Positions 32,815 through 42,865 of a stretch of DNA of 64,000 nucleotides are shown one piece after another. The notes under the pieces were generated by a model. The model made no database searches and had not been told where the DNA came from. It worked only from the letters and a program-made list of their open reading frames with translations. The number at the start of each line of letters is the position of its first letter. Position 1 is the first letter of the stretch. The position numbers and the translations under genes were made by a program. The DNA is from Lutraria lutraria (lineage: Eukaryota > Mollusca > Bivalvia > Venerida > Mactridae), in NCBI GenBank assembly GCA_964023205.1, contig OZ026845.1, forward strand, positions 6,148,001 to 6,212,000, given 5' to 3'.

Positions 32815-33085
32815 AGGCTGACTAAAAAGGGTCGGTATAGGAGACTAAGCAGTCTCAGGTGTTATACAACTTGAGAATAGTCTCAGACGGAGCTTAAATC
32901 TCATTTCCTTTCTCAACATGTTTAAATACATTTTCAGATCAATTATGTTGTCAGACTAATGATTTAATAGTATCCTTATCGTCTGATCATAATTAACTTA
33001 GAACAATCAAATGACAAGATACGTGATTTGAGCTTGAAAACCAAACTAGCGTTTTATAACCTTCAGGCCTGATGTGTTTTCCTCA
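32815..33085. repeat. Dispersed repeat family J, copy 2
   Basis: 'GATCAATTATGTTGTCAGAC' and 'CGTCTGATCATAATTAACTT' are shared with copies at 10.7, 59.3 and 60.1 kb. Confidence 0.75.
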
Positions 33086-33659
33086 AGGAATGAATGTATG
33101 TGACCTTGTTTAGATTAGAGTTGGCTGATGGCTTATCATACGACTTTAAATGTACTAATCAGACCTACTTACCGTATAACGTTTTTATCTACAAGAACAC
33201 ACGACATGCTCAGTGTATATATAGATTTAGGCCCCTCGAATACTTGTTTACTGTTTCGTGTGTAAAGCGTATATCGTTTATCAATATGTTAACATTTCAC
33301 ACTTAAAAACAATGATAGAGCTCTTGTTTGGCACTCATGGTTATCTAACTCAACTGATAGGAGTCTAATTTCTACTTTAGAGTTATCAAGGTTGAACATG
33401 GTATATTTCTGATACAAGTTATTAAACGTGAAACTTGAAGTATCGAAACATATGTTGGGAAGTTGTTAAGTTACTGTCAACACTTCTACAACAAGACATT
33501 TTCAAACATAAGAATCATGACACAGAATTCAATATTTGACCGGAAATAAGAAGGATTTAGATTTTATGTACTGAGTGTCTGCTACATGTATGATCACATT
33601 TGTAACACCTGTTATAAATTAGATATATTACGAATTTGGTCTTGCAAGACATTGTATTA
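33086..33659. other. AT-rich DNA, nothing recognised
   Basis: A 70-codon plus frame at 33094-33306 has no support. Confidence 0.45.
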
Positions 33660-34020
33660 GTCCAACAATGTGACTTCATGGAGTAACAGCGTCTCTAACT
33701 CATGTCTCCAAATAAGATTTGCACGGACAACATTAGCTATGCTACACATTTTTCTCTGCAGCATCTCTTTATCTCTTCAGGGCTATAAAAATCAACCATC
33801 CCTAGACACCTGAATGTCATATCAAGCTTTCTGAATCATGACAAGTCTCTGCGACACATTGACTGATGATACGACAACGTCACTGATTGCACATACATCT
33901 ACCTCATCCATAATTGTGATCTCTTTGCTTCGCATTTCTCATGACACCATTTGCTTGTCGACTTGCAGGAGAGGTTTGCCTGTTCAAATTCCATCTTAGG
34001 CTCAGAATACTATCAGTAAA
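33660..34020. other. Unresolved complex block with open frames on both strands
   Basis: This segment is less AT-rich than its surroundings. On plus, ATG 33838 to TAG 33997 gives 53 codons, Thr/Ser-rich then hydrophobic (SSIIVISLLRIS). On minus, two overlapping frames look natural (one contains MDEVDVCAISDVVVSS, the other FEQANLSCKSTSKWCHEKC). The minus frames read like a frameshifted single protein, so a decayed element or pseudogene on the minus strand is the best guess. No family is recognised. Confidence 0.3.
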
Positions 34021-34840
34021 AGGATAGAATTTGTTCAAAGCGAACAGTCCCGCGTCTAGTCTGATGAAAACATTAATTTTCCTTCATACGTTTTCAATTA
34101 AATAGCAACATTATTGTTGTTAGACCTCGTCTTAGACAGAATCATCATATAAGAAGTCTGGAACCATTTAGTACCTCGACAACAAGCAAAACATGGCTAG
34201 TGTTCTTACAACATCACACATGCCAGACCATTGCAAAAATTGCACATTTTGTATTAGCGCGATGTAAATGCAAGCTATATATGTGAGTAGAGCTATTGTC
34301 ATGACAAATTCGTACACGCAAATTATTTTTAGATAATGTCCGACCTGCTGAGTTTATGATCAGTTAAGATTATATCCTGGCGAGACAATAATAATTCTTC
34401 CATCATAAATCATAATAGCTTTCCAATACTTTATCTCAGCATGAATCAAGAATTAAATGGTTGAGACAAAACATACTGGCATAGAGACATGTAACATTTG
34501 CTACGTGCCATGCACGGAGAGGCGTGGTTCTAAGAGCGTGACGCTGGCTTTATGAAATGTGTTCTTGAACCTTACCTTAATATATCGAACCTTACGCGTG
34601 TAAATGAGTCAACAGGCGTGTATCTGTCTATAAATGAGTGCGTATGCATCTGAGTCTACATCATTTCCCCAAAAATCAATCAATTCTTGTCTGAGACGGG
34701 GCTAGACCAGCGACATTCAGAAATGTATTATATTCTTTAACCCACTTCCAATCACACTGGGTCATATACGCACCTGATAAGAACTTATACGTCAGTCATT
34801 GATGGTCAAATGCCTCCAATACATGAAGTACATACAAATG
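34021..34840. other. Unassigned
   Basis: No repeat partner or exon was supported. The patch at 34500-34560 is somewhat GC-richer. Confidence 0.4.
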
Positions 34841-35164
34841 TAGGGATAATCGGTGTTCTAGTGGCTACGCGCTGGAATACAAAACGAAAGGTCGTGGGTT
34901 CGAGTCTCGGCTTATTTCAGGGACGCTTTTTAAGCTATCCCAACTACCGAGCCGCAAGTACTTTGTCTAGAAAATCACAGGAAAGGGATGAGGCAAGAAT
35001 CTGTGCTGTACCCCGGGCATGATAAAGAACCAGGAAAAACTATTCGACAAGAGTAGAGATACAAATGCCCGGTTCTCCTGTATCTTATCTCTCCTATTTC
35101 TGGGGTGGCTCTGAAATTACCATAACTGTAGACTGGACCATTATGCAACAAATAAATAAATAAC
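34841..35164 (+). mobile_element. SINE family B, full length with (AAAT)n tail
   Basis: Head: GATAATCGGTGTTCTAGTGG (A box) and GTCGTGGGTTCGAGTCTCGG (B box). Body: 'GACGCTTTTTAAGCTATCCC', 'GGCATGATAAAGAACCAGG' and 'TGCCCGGTTCTCCTGTATC'. 3' domain: 'GGTGGCTCTGAAATTACCAT', ending in three AAAT units. The clean tail makes this the youngest-looking B copy here. Confidence 0.92.
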
Positions 35165-36059
35165 ACAATTAATGTATTATCATGTTTTTGAAATAGTTAG
35201 TTGAAGAAAAGTGTGACATCATGTGCGTATAGTTTAACAAAACTGTATCCAAACACATGAAATATTGTAGTTCCCGTTTAAAATGGGTTTACTTGATAAA
35301 ATCACTCTGACTAAAAATAACTAACGTTAAAATTTACATAAAGATGAAAAAGTTCTCAAAATTTCATTTACATTATCAACATGCCAATTACATATTTTTT
35401 CGACGCGGCGCACATTGGTGTGAGAGTCAATTTAGACGTAGTTTCAATTTGCATAACCGCCATATTAGCAAATTATATGAACATCTTTTCACCTAATTCA
35501 GTGCACATATGAATACAGTCGAGTTAAAAGTGTTTGATACACGTTAACAAATTACATCTAAAGTAAAGTATTATAAATGATGTCACTAAAATCAAATGGA
35601 AAAATAAATTAAATGGAAAAAATTGAATCCTTTCTGTTTTCCCCTAATTTATTTACAGTGCGTCAATTCCACGTAACGCCAATAATGTTTTCAGTGACAC
35701 CTACAAGAATCTTCCCGTTCCACAACAAGAAGAAAATATCATTTTCCATGTAAAGAGTAATTCTGTGACCAATCAAAGCTTTGGAAGAACTCATGGTAGA
35801 TGAACTTAATGCAAGATGTTGTAAGTCTTGTATAGTTCATTTTAAAGCTCTCATTTTCTAAATGTGGTGCCAAAATATTATTTTAATTAAAGTACGTTTG
35901 ATTTTTATTTGCAATAAAATAATATCTATATTGCAAATTTTAAATGATAATATGGCACAGATGTTTCTATTTATGACTTTATTACACCGTAAACTCCGAT
36001 TTACATTGACCCGAATTTCATAGTAACTTTTATGAAGTCATATTGATGTAAGTCAAAAG
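35165..36059. other. AT-rich DNA, nothing recognised
   Basis: No feature supported. Confidence 0.5.
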
Positions 36060-36390
36060 TTGCAACCCGTCAATCCAATTGTAACTACTCAGCCATTCCG
36101 TAACTGAGAAATACGGCTCGTACATAAGTGTAGGATTATGAATTTTGGTTATGCGGTTTCCGGTCACTACTTTTTCAACACTTTTTCAAGAATCATTCTC
36201 GGAATTACAAATTTTCAAACGTGTTTATCTTTCGCGATTGATAAAATGGGCACTACGTTCCCAATGAAAGAGAAACAGGTTGTTTCCATAGTTGGATTCC
36301 CAGGGTCAGCCATGATCGAAAGTAGCCCGTGAACAACATCGATAAAATGGCGGCCTGTCCGCCGAGGAGTTCCGACTGCATTCAAACATT
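36060..36390 (+). repeat. Dispersed repeat family C, copy 3
   Basis: 'GTAACTGAGAAATACGGCTC', 'AAGAATCATTCTCGGAATTA', 'AGAGAAACAGGTTGTTTCCA' and 'AAAATGGCGGCCTGTCCGCC' parallel 18340-18545 and 19020-19215. The opposed frames over it (36138-36475) are shadows. Confidence 0.8.
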
Positions 36391-36719
36391 TTGACATCAC
36401 ATTATGAAGACATAATGTTATTTTGACGTCATATTGTTTGTTGAAAGCATTACGTACCTCAAAAGAGCAATACAAGAGGAAAGAACGAAAATTGGCGAAA
36501 AATAGCTATAAATCAATGATAGCTTCTTTCTTAATTACATACTGATTATATTTGAATCTGACTACAGCTAGGGATTTTCTCTACCGTATTCTCACTATTC
36601 TGTTATCTAACAAAGTGTGACAATAAAGCCTTAAGTGCTAAACGATTGAGAAAACCAAATCTAAATTCAATTAAGATATTCTACTTTGTAATAGATAAAA
36701 ACGAGTATCATATCGTATG
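36391..36719. other. AT-rich DNA, nothing recognised
   Basis: No feature supported. Confidence 0.5.
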
Positions 36720-36860
36720 AAAGTATTTCATTTATGTTATAAATTGAGAGCATGTCAATTATACATACAACAAATTGGAGCAGGGTAGCAATTATACACA
36801 GCAACTGAGGAATTCAAATCGTGTCGTTAACACCGCTGGATACTCAGTTTGGATGACATG
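36720..36860 (+). repeat. Dispersed repeat shared with 45770-45920
   Basis: 'GCATGTCAATTATACATACA', 'TTCAAATCGTGTCGTTA' and 'CGCTGGATACTCAGTTTGGA' recur as 'ACATGTTAATTATACATGCA', 'TTCAAATCATGTCGTTATCA' and 'TGCTGGATGCTCAAATTGAC'. It may be the 5' part of family C because it directly precedes copy 4. Confidence 0.65.
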
Positions 36861-36884
36861 TTGATTAATGTAATGGCGAACATA

Positions 36885-37130
36885 TAGGAGCATGTGCAAT
36901 CGTAATTATTCGGGCATTTCCGGACATCTCCGTTCCTGAGAATACGCCACGTAGAGTTATGTGGTTTCCCATAGAAAGAGAAACATGTTGTTTCCACCGT
37001 TATATTCCCAGGGCCAGTCATGATGCAAAGTATCCCGTGACCAACAACAACAACAATATTGCGGCCTACCTATTATGTCCGAGGCACTTTTCTTGGACAG
37101 ACGCAGGAGAGTTTCGATTTCGACTTTGAT
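36885..37130 (+). repeat. Dispersed repeat family C, copy 4
   Basis: 'CGGGCATTTCCGGACATCTC', 'GAGAAACATGTTGTTTCCAC', 'CCCAGGGCCAGTCATGATGC' and 'ATGTCCGAGGCACTTTTCTT' unite the parts seen separately at 18340 and 19020. This fixes the family's internal order. Confidence 0.8.
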
Positions 37131-37695
37131 CCTCGCTCGAAAATAGTCTAACATTCATGCTTCTTGACAGAACTTGGAACGTAGAGCATCGTATTGTCAG
37201 TGTTTCCCTGTAGACCGAGGTTTAACAATGTCTCAACACCAGTAAAGGAGGTTTCCATTTAACATGATTCATTTTATGAATACAGACCGATCACCAAATA
37301 AGTTTAATAAAAAAATACTTCACATGTAATAGTAATACTAGTACTTTGTAACGCAGACTTGCTGTGTCCGGGTAAACATGAATAGTTGAATACATTGTCT
37401 GTAATGCCCACATGTAACTGTATTTTGTAACACACATAGTTAAGCGTGCATCTTACAACAATAAACAACATTCATTACTGTCGTGGGAGATAATGCTTGT
37501 TTAACATGTTGTTATAATGATGTGTACATACGTGTGCTAGTATGTCAAACAAGATACAAGGATAACTCGCAGCTTTAGCATTTTTTTGTCAGTCTCATTA
37601 CATTATTTATATTATTTAAGTATATTACGTATATAAAGCTCCATTTAATTGATGTTTAATAAAGGCATATATTTGTTTGTTTCTGGTAACCCGTC
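37131..37695. other. AT-rich DNA, nothing recognised
   Basis: No feature supported. Confidence 0.5.
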
Positions 37696-37699
37696 CTAT

Positions 37700-37758
37700 C
37701 CTTATTTATCTCCGCGACCCTTGGGCCTTAAAGTCTAGGGTTGCGGAGATAAATAAGG
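37700..37758. repeat. 59-bp hairpin, 22-bp stem
   Basis: CCTTATTTATCTCCGCGACC at the left pairs with GGTTGCGGAGATAAATAAGG at the right with one mismatch; loop about 15 nt. It lies just upstream of family D-like words (GTGGCCTTTATTCACAATG). Confidence 0.85.
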
Positions 37759-37789
37759 ATTCATCCACCGTTTTAATTTTTACCTTTTC

Positions 37790-37895
37790 ACACGCTTTTA
37801 AGAATAATAAAAATATTCACAGTGTGGCCTTTATTCACAATGTGGACTTTATTCACAAGGTGGACTTTTTCATAGGATAGCCTTTATAAGGTGAC
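37790..37895 (+). repeat. Decayed MITE D-like segment with short tandem units
   Basis: Three approximate copies of 'GTGGCCTTTATTCACAA' (37823-37868) followed by 'CCTTTATAAGGTGACTGC'. It resembles the right half of a family D MITE, but the TA-CAGT terminus is not preserved. Confidence 0.5.
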
Positions 37896-38754
37896 TGCAA
37901 ACACAGCTTCGACTTATATATCCGCTTATCGTAAATTTTGCCGTAGTACATGTTGTCATTTCATGATTCTGATTTTACTCGAAGTTGAAAATAATAATTA
38001 TTATTGTTCAGACAACCACTATAGTATGTTACACGATATAATGACAGGACCCACGTGACAATCCACTTTAGTAGTGTCATTCTATTTGAATTTAGAGGTA
38101 AGTAATTAAAACTAGTCTAGTCTGTCTCGTTCAGTTTGTGTTCTTTGCGCAACATCGCTAAAACATTTCTGTGCAAAAAAAGAATGAATCATTCCCCAAC
38201 TTGTATTTGTAAAATGTAAATTTCTACACATCTTGTAAAAAGAGACACTGACGTTACTAGGCCTCAGAAATGGCACGGCACATATTATTAATCCTCGAGA
38301 TAAATAAAATAACTCATAAAATAAAATCCATGTCATGCTGACGACTGTAAAATGCAGAAACAAGATAAAACATATTTATATTGTCATATAAACAACACAA
38401 TTTACACGTCTAGTAACAATATGGTATTAATCATACGGTTAAGAAATACGTGTCATTAATTATTATGCTTCGGGTTTTAATTTCAAATAGAATTAAAATC
38501 GTAATTCATTACACCATTTTATGATCATTGATATGCATATCAAACACCACACTACATGCAGTCGATTAGTTACAATGTTTTGGATAATAATAACAATAAG
38601 CATAATTGTTTAATAACATAATAATTATGACATTAACACACTCACGTGATATGAAGCATGTTGCAAAACAATTTTTGATTTCCGCCGCGTTGACAAGACA
38701 TCCAGAATATATATAATTAACCATTGCATTTGGATATTGTTTATCAGGGACGTA
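37896..38754. other. AT-rich DNA, nothing recognised
   Basis: A possible donor (AGAG|GTAAGT at about 38095) follows an open 50-bp stretch, but support is too weak for an exon call. Confidence 0.4.
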
Positions 38755-38890
38755 GGAACTGGGGCGGGGGCTAGAATGGGGCTAAGACCACCCCAAATAA
38801 TTCGGCTGTAATGATATCATTAAGAGGGCTATAACTGATATCTAACAATGGGTTAGACAAAAATCTTATATTAGACACCCTAATCTGGAA
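38755..38890 (+). repeat. G-rich dispersed repeat, family F
   Basis: 'GGGACGTAGGAACTGGGGCG', 'GGGGCTAAGACCACCCC' and 'ACCCTAATCTGGAATTAC' match 3360-3530 and, at the left end, 16650. Confidence 0.6.
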
Positions 38891-38894
38891 TTAC

Positions 38895-38990
38895 TTCCCA
38901 TGGACGTGGTTATCACCTCTGATTAGTAATCACTAACCCCTACCTCAGTGAGTTCGAATCCGTCCCGAGACTGGAAAATGCAATTGGATG
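38895..38990 (+). mobile_element. SINE family G head
   Basis: 'GACGTGGTTATCACCTCTGA' (A-box side, decayed), 'TAGTAATCACTAACCCCTAC' and B box 'GTGAGTTCGAATCCGTCCC'. It directly follows the family F repeat. Confidence 0.65.
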
Positions 38991-40340
38991 AGTCGTCTAC
39001 TGTTTGTTTAGCACGTTCATAGCAGGAAAAATCGCTGAATGACTGTGACTGTTTGTACGCCCGTAAGATCTCAGTGACATACAATGATGTACACCAGGCT
39101 ATTGACGGGCTTATGTATTGTGTGTCCTTTCTTTCATATAGATTATAACCCATCCATAGTGTAAGAAATATACACCACAAGAGTATACATTTGTATTAAT
39201 AAATATAATCATATTAGGTCACTGTAAAATAAACAAGTTTATATTTAATTTCTTTTTTAACTAGACGATGCGATACACTTAATTAAGTGAAACAAATACC
39301 CATATATAATTATATATATGTTAAGATAAAGGGTTATTATGTCAAAATGTTATACAAATAATTGCAATACTATCAAGATTGGAGACATAGCACTTATATA
39401 TGATTAAATATAACCCCGGGTCTCATGGTTTCAACACGTGGTATTATAATTGATGATATATAAAGTGACAAGCGTTCGAAAACTGATATTACGTTGATAG
39501 GTCAAGACACCCTGACACATACTCGTACATATACCTTTTCGTATAATAATGTATTAGATATCAGGACTTGATGTAAATTTAATATTTAATCTTAGTTTCA
39601 CGAGAAGATGACAATATACAAATTCTGCAATGAATACATCTATCAACCTTGGGCAATCTGATGATGTTGGTATGAGAGTACACGATCCAGATTTTAACAG
39701 TGGGTAGGTAGGGAATTGAGCATCTTAAAAAAGAATAATCTATGTATATACTGAAAACGAAAAGATTGAGTAAAGAACAAACAAAAACATCGCTATATAT
39801 TTTGTGTGTGTCAGGAGATTTTTAATGAATTTGTCGCGTAACTACCAACCAACCTTAAGGGGTTTTAAGGAAAACGGATCCCAATACGAACTTTAAATAG
39901 CATTGAACAAAAGTTAGTGGTACCTGATATATAAATTGTGATATTCAAACATAATTGATTAAATATGTATACAAGATTTTGAGATGTTGGACCTGGGTCA
40001 TTTATATTTGATTTCATAGCATAAAGGGGGGTAACATATTTGAAATCTATCTAAAAAAACACCTGACCAAATCACTACGTTGATTTCTTAGAGGAAAACG
40101 ACTATATTCGATGGTCTGCTATTGAAAGTTGTGGTATTTCATCTTGAGGGATCCTTCCAACGAAGAATAAGTCATAGATTTCAAAGATCTCTCCTTATTT
40201 GGCAGAGTTACAATGCTATAGTCGAATGGTCGCCTATTTTCATGTTTACCTTTATATGATATCATTTGTTAGTTATTTTTTCTAATATCGTAAAATCGGA
40301 TATTTGATGACATAATAATAGATTTTAAGCAAGACAGACC
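38991..40340. other. AT-rich DNA, nothing recognised
   Basis: No repeat partner, exon or structure was supported. An 85-codon minus frame at 38923-39180 partly overlaps the SINE head and is incidental. Confidence 0.45.
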
Positions 40341-40344
40341 ATTT

Positions 40345-40424
40345 TTATTGGGAGGGGGGGGGGGGTTAGTAGTGACGACTTAGGGGGGTAGCAACGCGCC
40401 GAACACCTAGGTTCTGTCTGTACA
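40345..40424 (+). repeat. G-rich segment (12-G run)
   Basis: 'TTGGGAGGGGGGGGGGGGTT' followed by 'GACTTAGGGGGGTAGCAACG'. Similar in style to family F but without alignable flanks. Confidence 0.5.
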
Positions 40425-40475
40425 GGCCCTGAAATAACCATAGCTGTCCAATGGGCCTTTAAACAACAGATAAAA
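40425..40475 (+). mobile_element. SINE family B 3' domain only
   Basis: 'GCCCTGAAATAACCATAGCT' and 'GTCCAATGGGCCTTTAAACA' match the constant 3' end of family B. All upstream parts are missing, as expected for a severely 5'-truncated retroposon. Confidence 0.8.
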
Positions 40476-41102
40476 ATACATACAATATCAAAATTTAATT
40501 AAGTGTTATCAATAAAGTAATCGGTCCTATCAGCAGATGGTGCAAGTATAAACCGAACATGAGGTAAGTACACGTAAATAATATCAAAGTCTCTTAAAAT
40601 TCCTGCGCGCTGTCATGTAGGGATTTAGTTACATGGAGAAACAAAATATATGTGATGTTGGGATAAGATCGGAGATGTTTAACTCTGTGATACAAGATGT
40701 TAGTATCTGAATACGCTTTTAATGTAATCCGTATTTCATTTAGGTATTTTGTTAAAAAAGGGAAATATTTCTGTGATCAAGCACCAACATATTGACTCGT
40801 ATATTTATATGGAGCCATAATCCATCTCCGCTTGTTTAGATTTACAAACACTATAAATGTACCAAATATCTACTTGTTCATCGTGATTCTTCGAGTTGAT
40901 AATTCGCCCCCGGTAAGTATGAGATTGATCACAGACCGACAAATCCAAACAGATGCAAACTACATAATATATACTGTTTTATCAAGAACGGATGGAGTGT
41001 AAGGGAAGATAAATTCCTTTTTTATTTATTTAAATCATATCATTATTATTATTGTGGATCCTGTTTCGTTTACAAGGATCTGTTTAGAACACTTAGATTT
41101 GT
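40476..41102. other. AT-rich DNA, nothing recognised
   Basis: No feature supported. Confidence 0.5.
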
Positions 41103-41357
41103 AAATATGACCCTGTGACCTTGATATAATAATATGACCTTGATAATTATGTTGATATGACCTTGACGTGTCAATTTTACATTCAATTAGATTTTTTAGA
41201 ATAACCTTATTTTGTGAATATAACGCGAATGTGGCCTTGATATGTTAATATGACCTTGATATGATAATATGACCTTGATATGTTAATATGACCTTGATAT
41301 GATAATATGACCTTGATATAATAATATGACCTTGATATGTTAATATGACCTTGGTAT
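41103..41357. repeat. 18-bp minisatellite of TGACCTTGA motifs
   Basis: Unit AATATGACCTTGATATGT. It is irregular at 41103-41165 and regular from 41225 to 41357. Eight units carry an exact TGACCTTGA (reverse complement TCAAGGTCA) and two more have one change. The 73-codon minus frame (ISRSYYHIKV words) is a periodicity artefact. Confidence 0.92.
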
Positions 41358-42602
41358 GAGTGACACTGATTTACTTTTCTAGTGTCTGCTAACTTCAAGT
41401 TTGTGAATGATAATATAAAGAAATGCACAAAAACTTAATTCATGAAAAAAGTTTGATAACATTTTATATAATCTGCTTTTATAATATTATCAAAATGACA
41501 TGGTAAACATTTGCATATTTATGATAAGGTATCGCTTGAAAACCTAGTAAAGTGCTTTCCAGTAAAAACATCATTTTTTCAAGTTTGCATTTAACAAAAT
41601 GTTTGACAATTTGATATGGTTATTGGCTAATTGGTTTAACACGGTCACAAAATTTCACGAGCTCCTAACAGCATGACTTGTCAAATGCCACAAATTGACA
41701 GCGAAAAGTATGACATTTAGAGTTATATGAAGGCTATACAAGAAGCTAGATGCTTGTAATGTGTCGTTAAATCCATCAAACTACACTGGATAAAATTGTA
41801 CGACAATGATGATGGATTTTATATATTTATTGAAAAATGCATGTAATAGTGTGATTATCTCGTAATAAATGGTCGAGATATAGAACCCCAGATATAACAG
41901 TTCCTGTCTGTATCCTAGTATTATGTAGCAAACCAGACAGCCATTATATAAACGGTATTAGAAACGAATGGCATACATATAAGGGACGGTTTGTTTAAAA
42001 TGCTGAGTGAAGTTTTCTACGAGTCTCGCTTACTTGGTTTACAGGAAATTACTTATATGTTTATTATAATTTCTAAGACTACTCAAGGGCTAGAAAAATA
42101 GACATTATAAAGAAAGTTGCTGGTCGAATAACATTTTTTAAAAATTCCTTTAAACGGCACTTTGTGACAATACGTGGTAAACGAGTCATACCTATAAACA
42201 TGAGATCTGAGTACATTATAGTTACTGGTTAATTAACAATTATAAAAACATTAAAAGTGAAAACCAGGTATTATACGGCATTGCGCAGTATTTATATAAA
42301 AGTCTATTAAAATGTGATTTCAATTTGCATAACCGCCCTATTATTAAAATATTCAAATAACTTTTTGAATAAATGTCTGCACAGATAAACTATATTTCAG
42401 CGCTAATATACGGTATTCGGTTACGTTACATTTAAGATAACATTAAAATTTACATTATATTTGAAGGAAATTATACTATACAATACTGTGCTACACTGTA
42501 CATTCTTCATTTACAATGGAGAAAACAAAATGCAATTTCAATTGAGATCGTCCAATTTGTTATAATGTATAAACCTAGTCTTATAGTGTTTTCTATTATT
42601 TC
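41358..42602. other. AT-rich DNA, nothing recognised
   Basis: No feature supported on either strand. Confidence 0.5.
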
Positions 42603-42865
42603 TTCGGATTTAACGCCATTTTCAACATTATTTAATCGGTTATATCATGTCGCGCATTTATCCTAACCAGCTTCCCTGGACTTCATTTAGACTTTAACCA
42701 GTACTTACCACATTCTATCCGCAGGGTACTGCTAAGCTACCACACATAATTCATAGGTGGAGGTTATTTAACATAGGATGTAATATTTTCAGTAAAATTT
42801 ATCACGGACAGTGTGAGCCTCGCCCGGTGTTCGAACGCACAACCTCTTGGTCAATAGACCAATGC
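42603..42865 (-). mobile_element. SINE family A-like copy, 3' part, split by the 42.9-kb foldback element
   Basis: Read on the minus strand from 42865: the anticodon-side sequence, B box GTGCGTTCGAACACCGGGC, then a body with 'GGTAAGTACTGGTTAAAG' and 'GGAAGCTGGTTAGGATAAAT' and a 3' end 'AATGGCGTTAAATCCGA'. The A-box half is not here but at 45711-45762, on the far side of the inserted element. Confidence 0.88.

Noticed and set aside
38044..38095. Plus-strand internal exon ending at AGAG|GTAAGT
   Set aside because: Only the donor is good; the acceptor is poor and the peptide uninformative.
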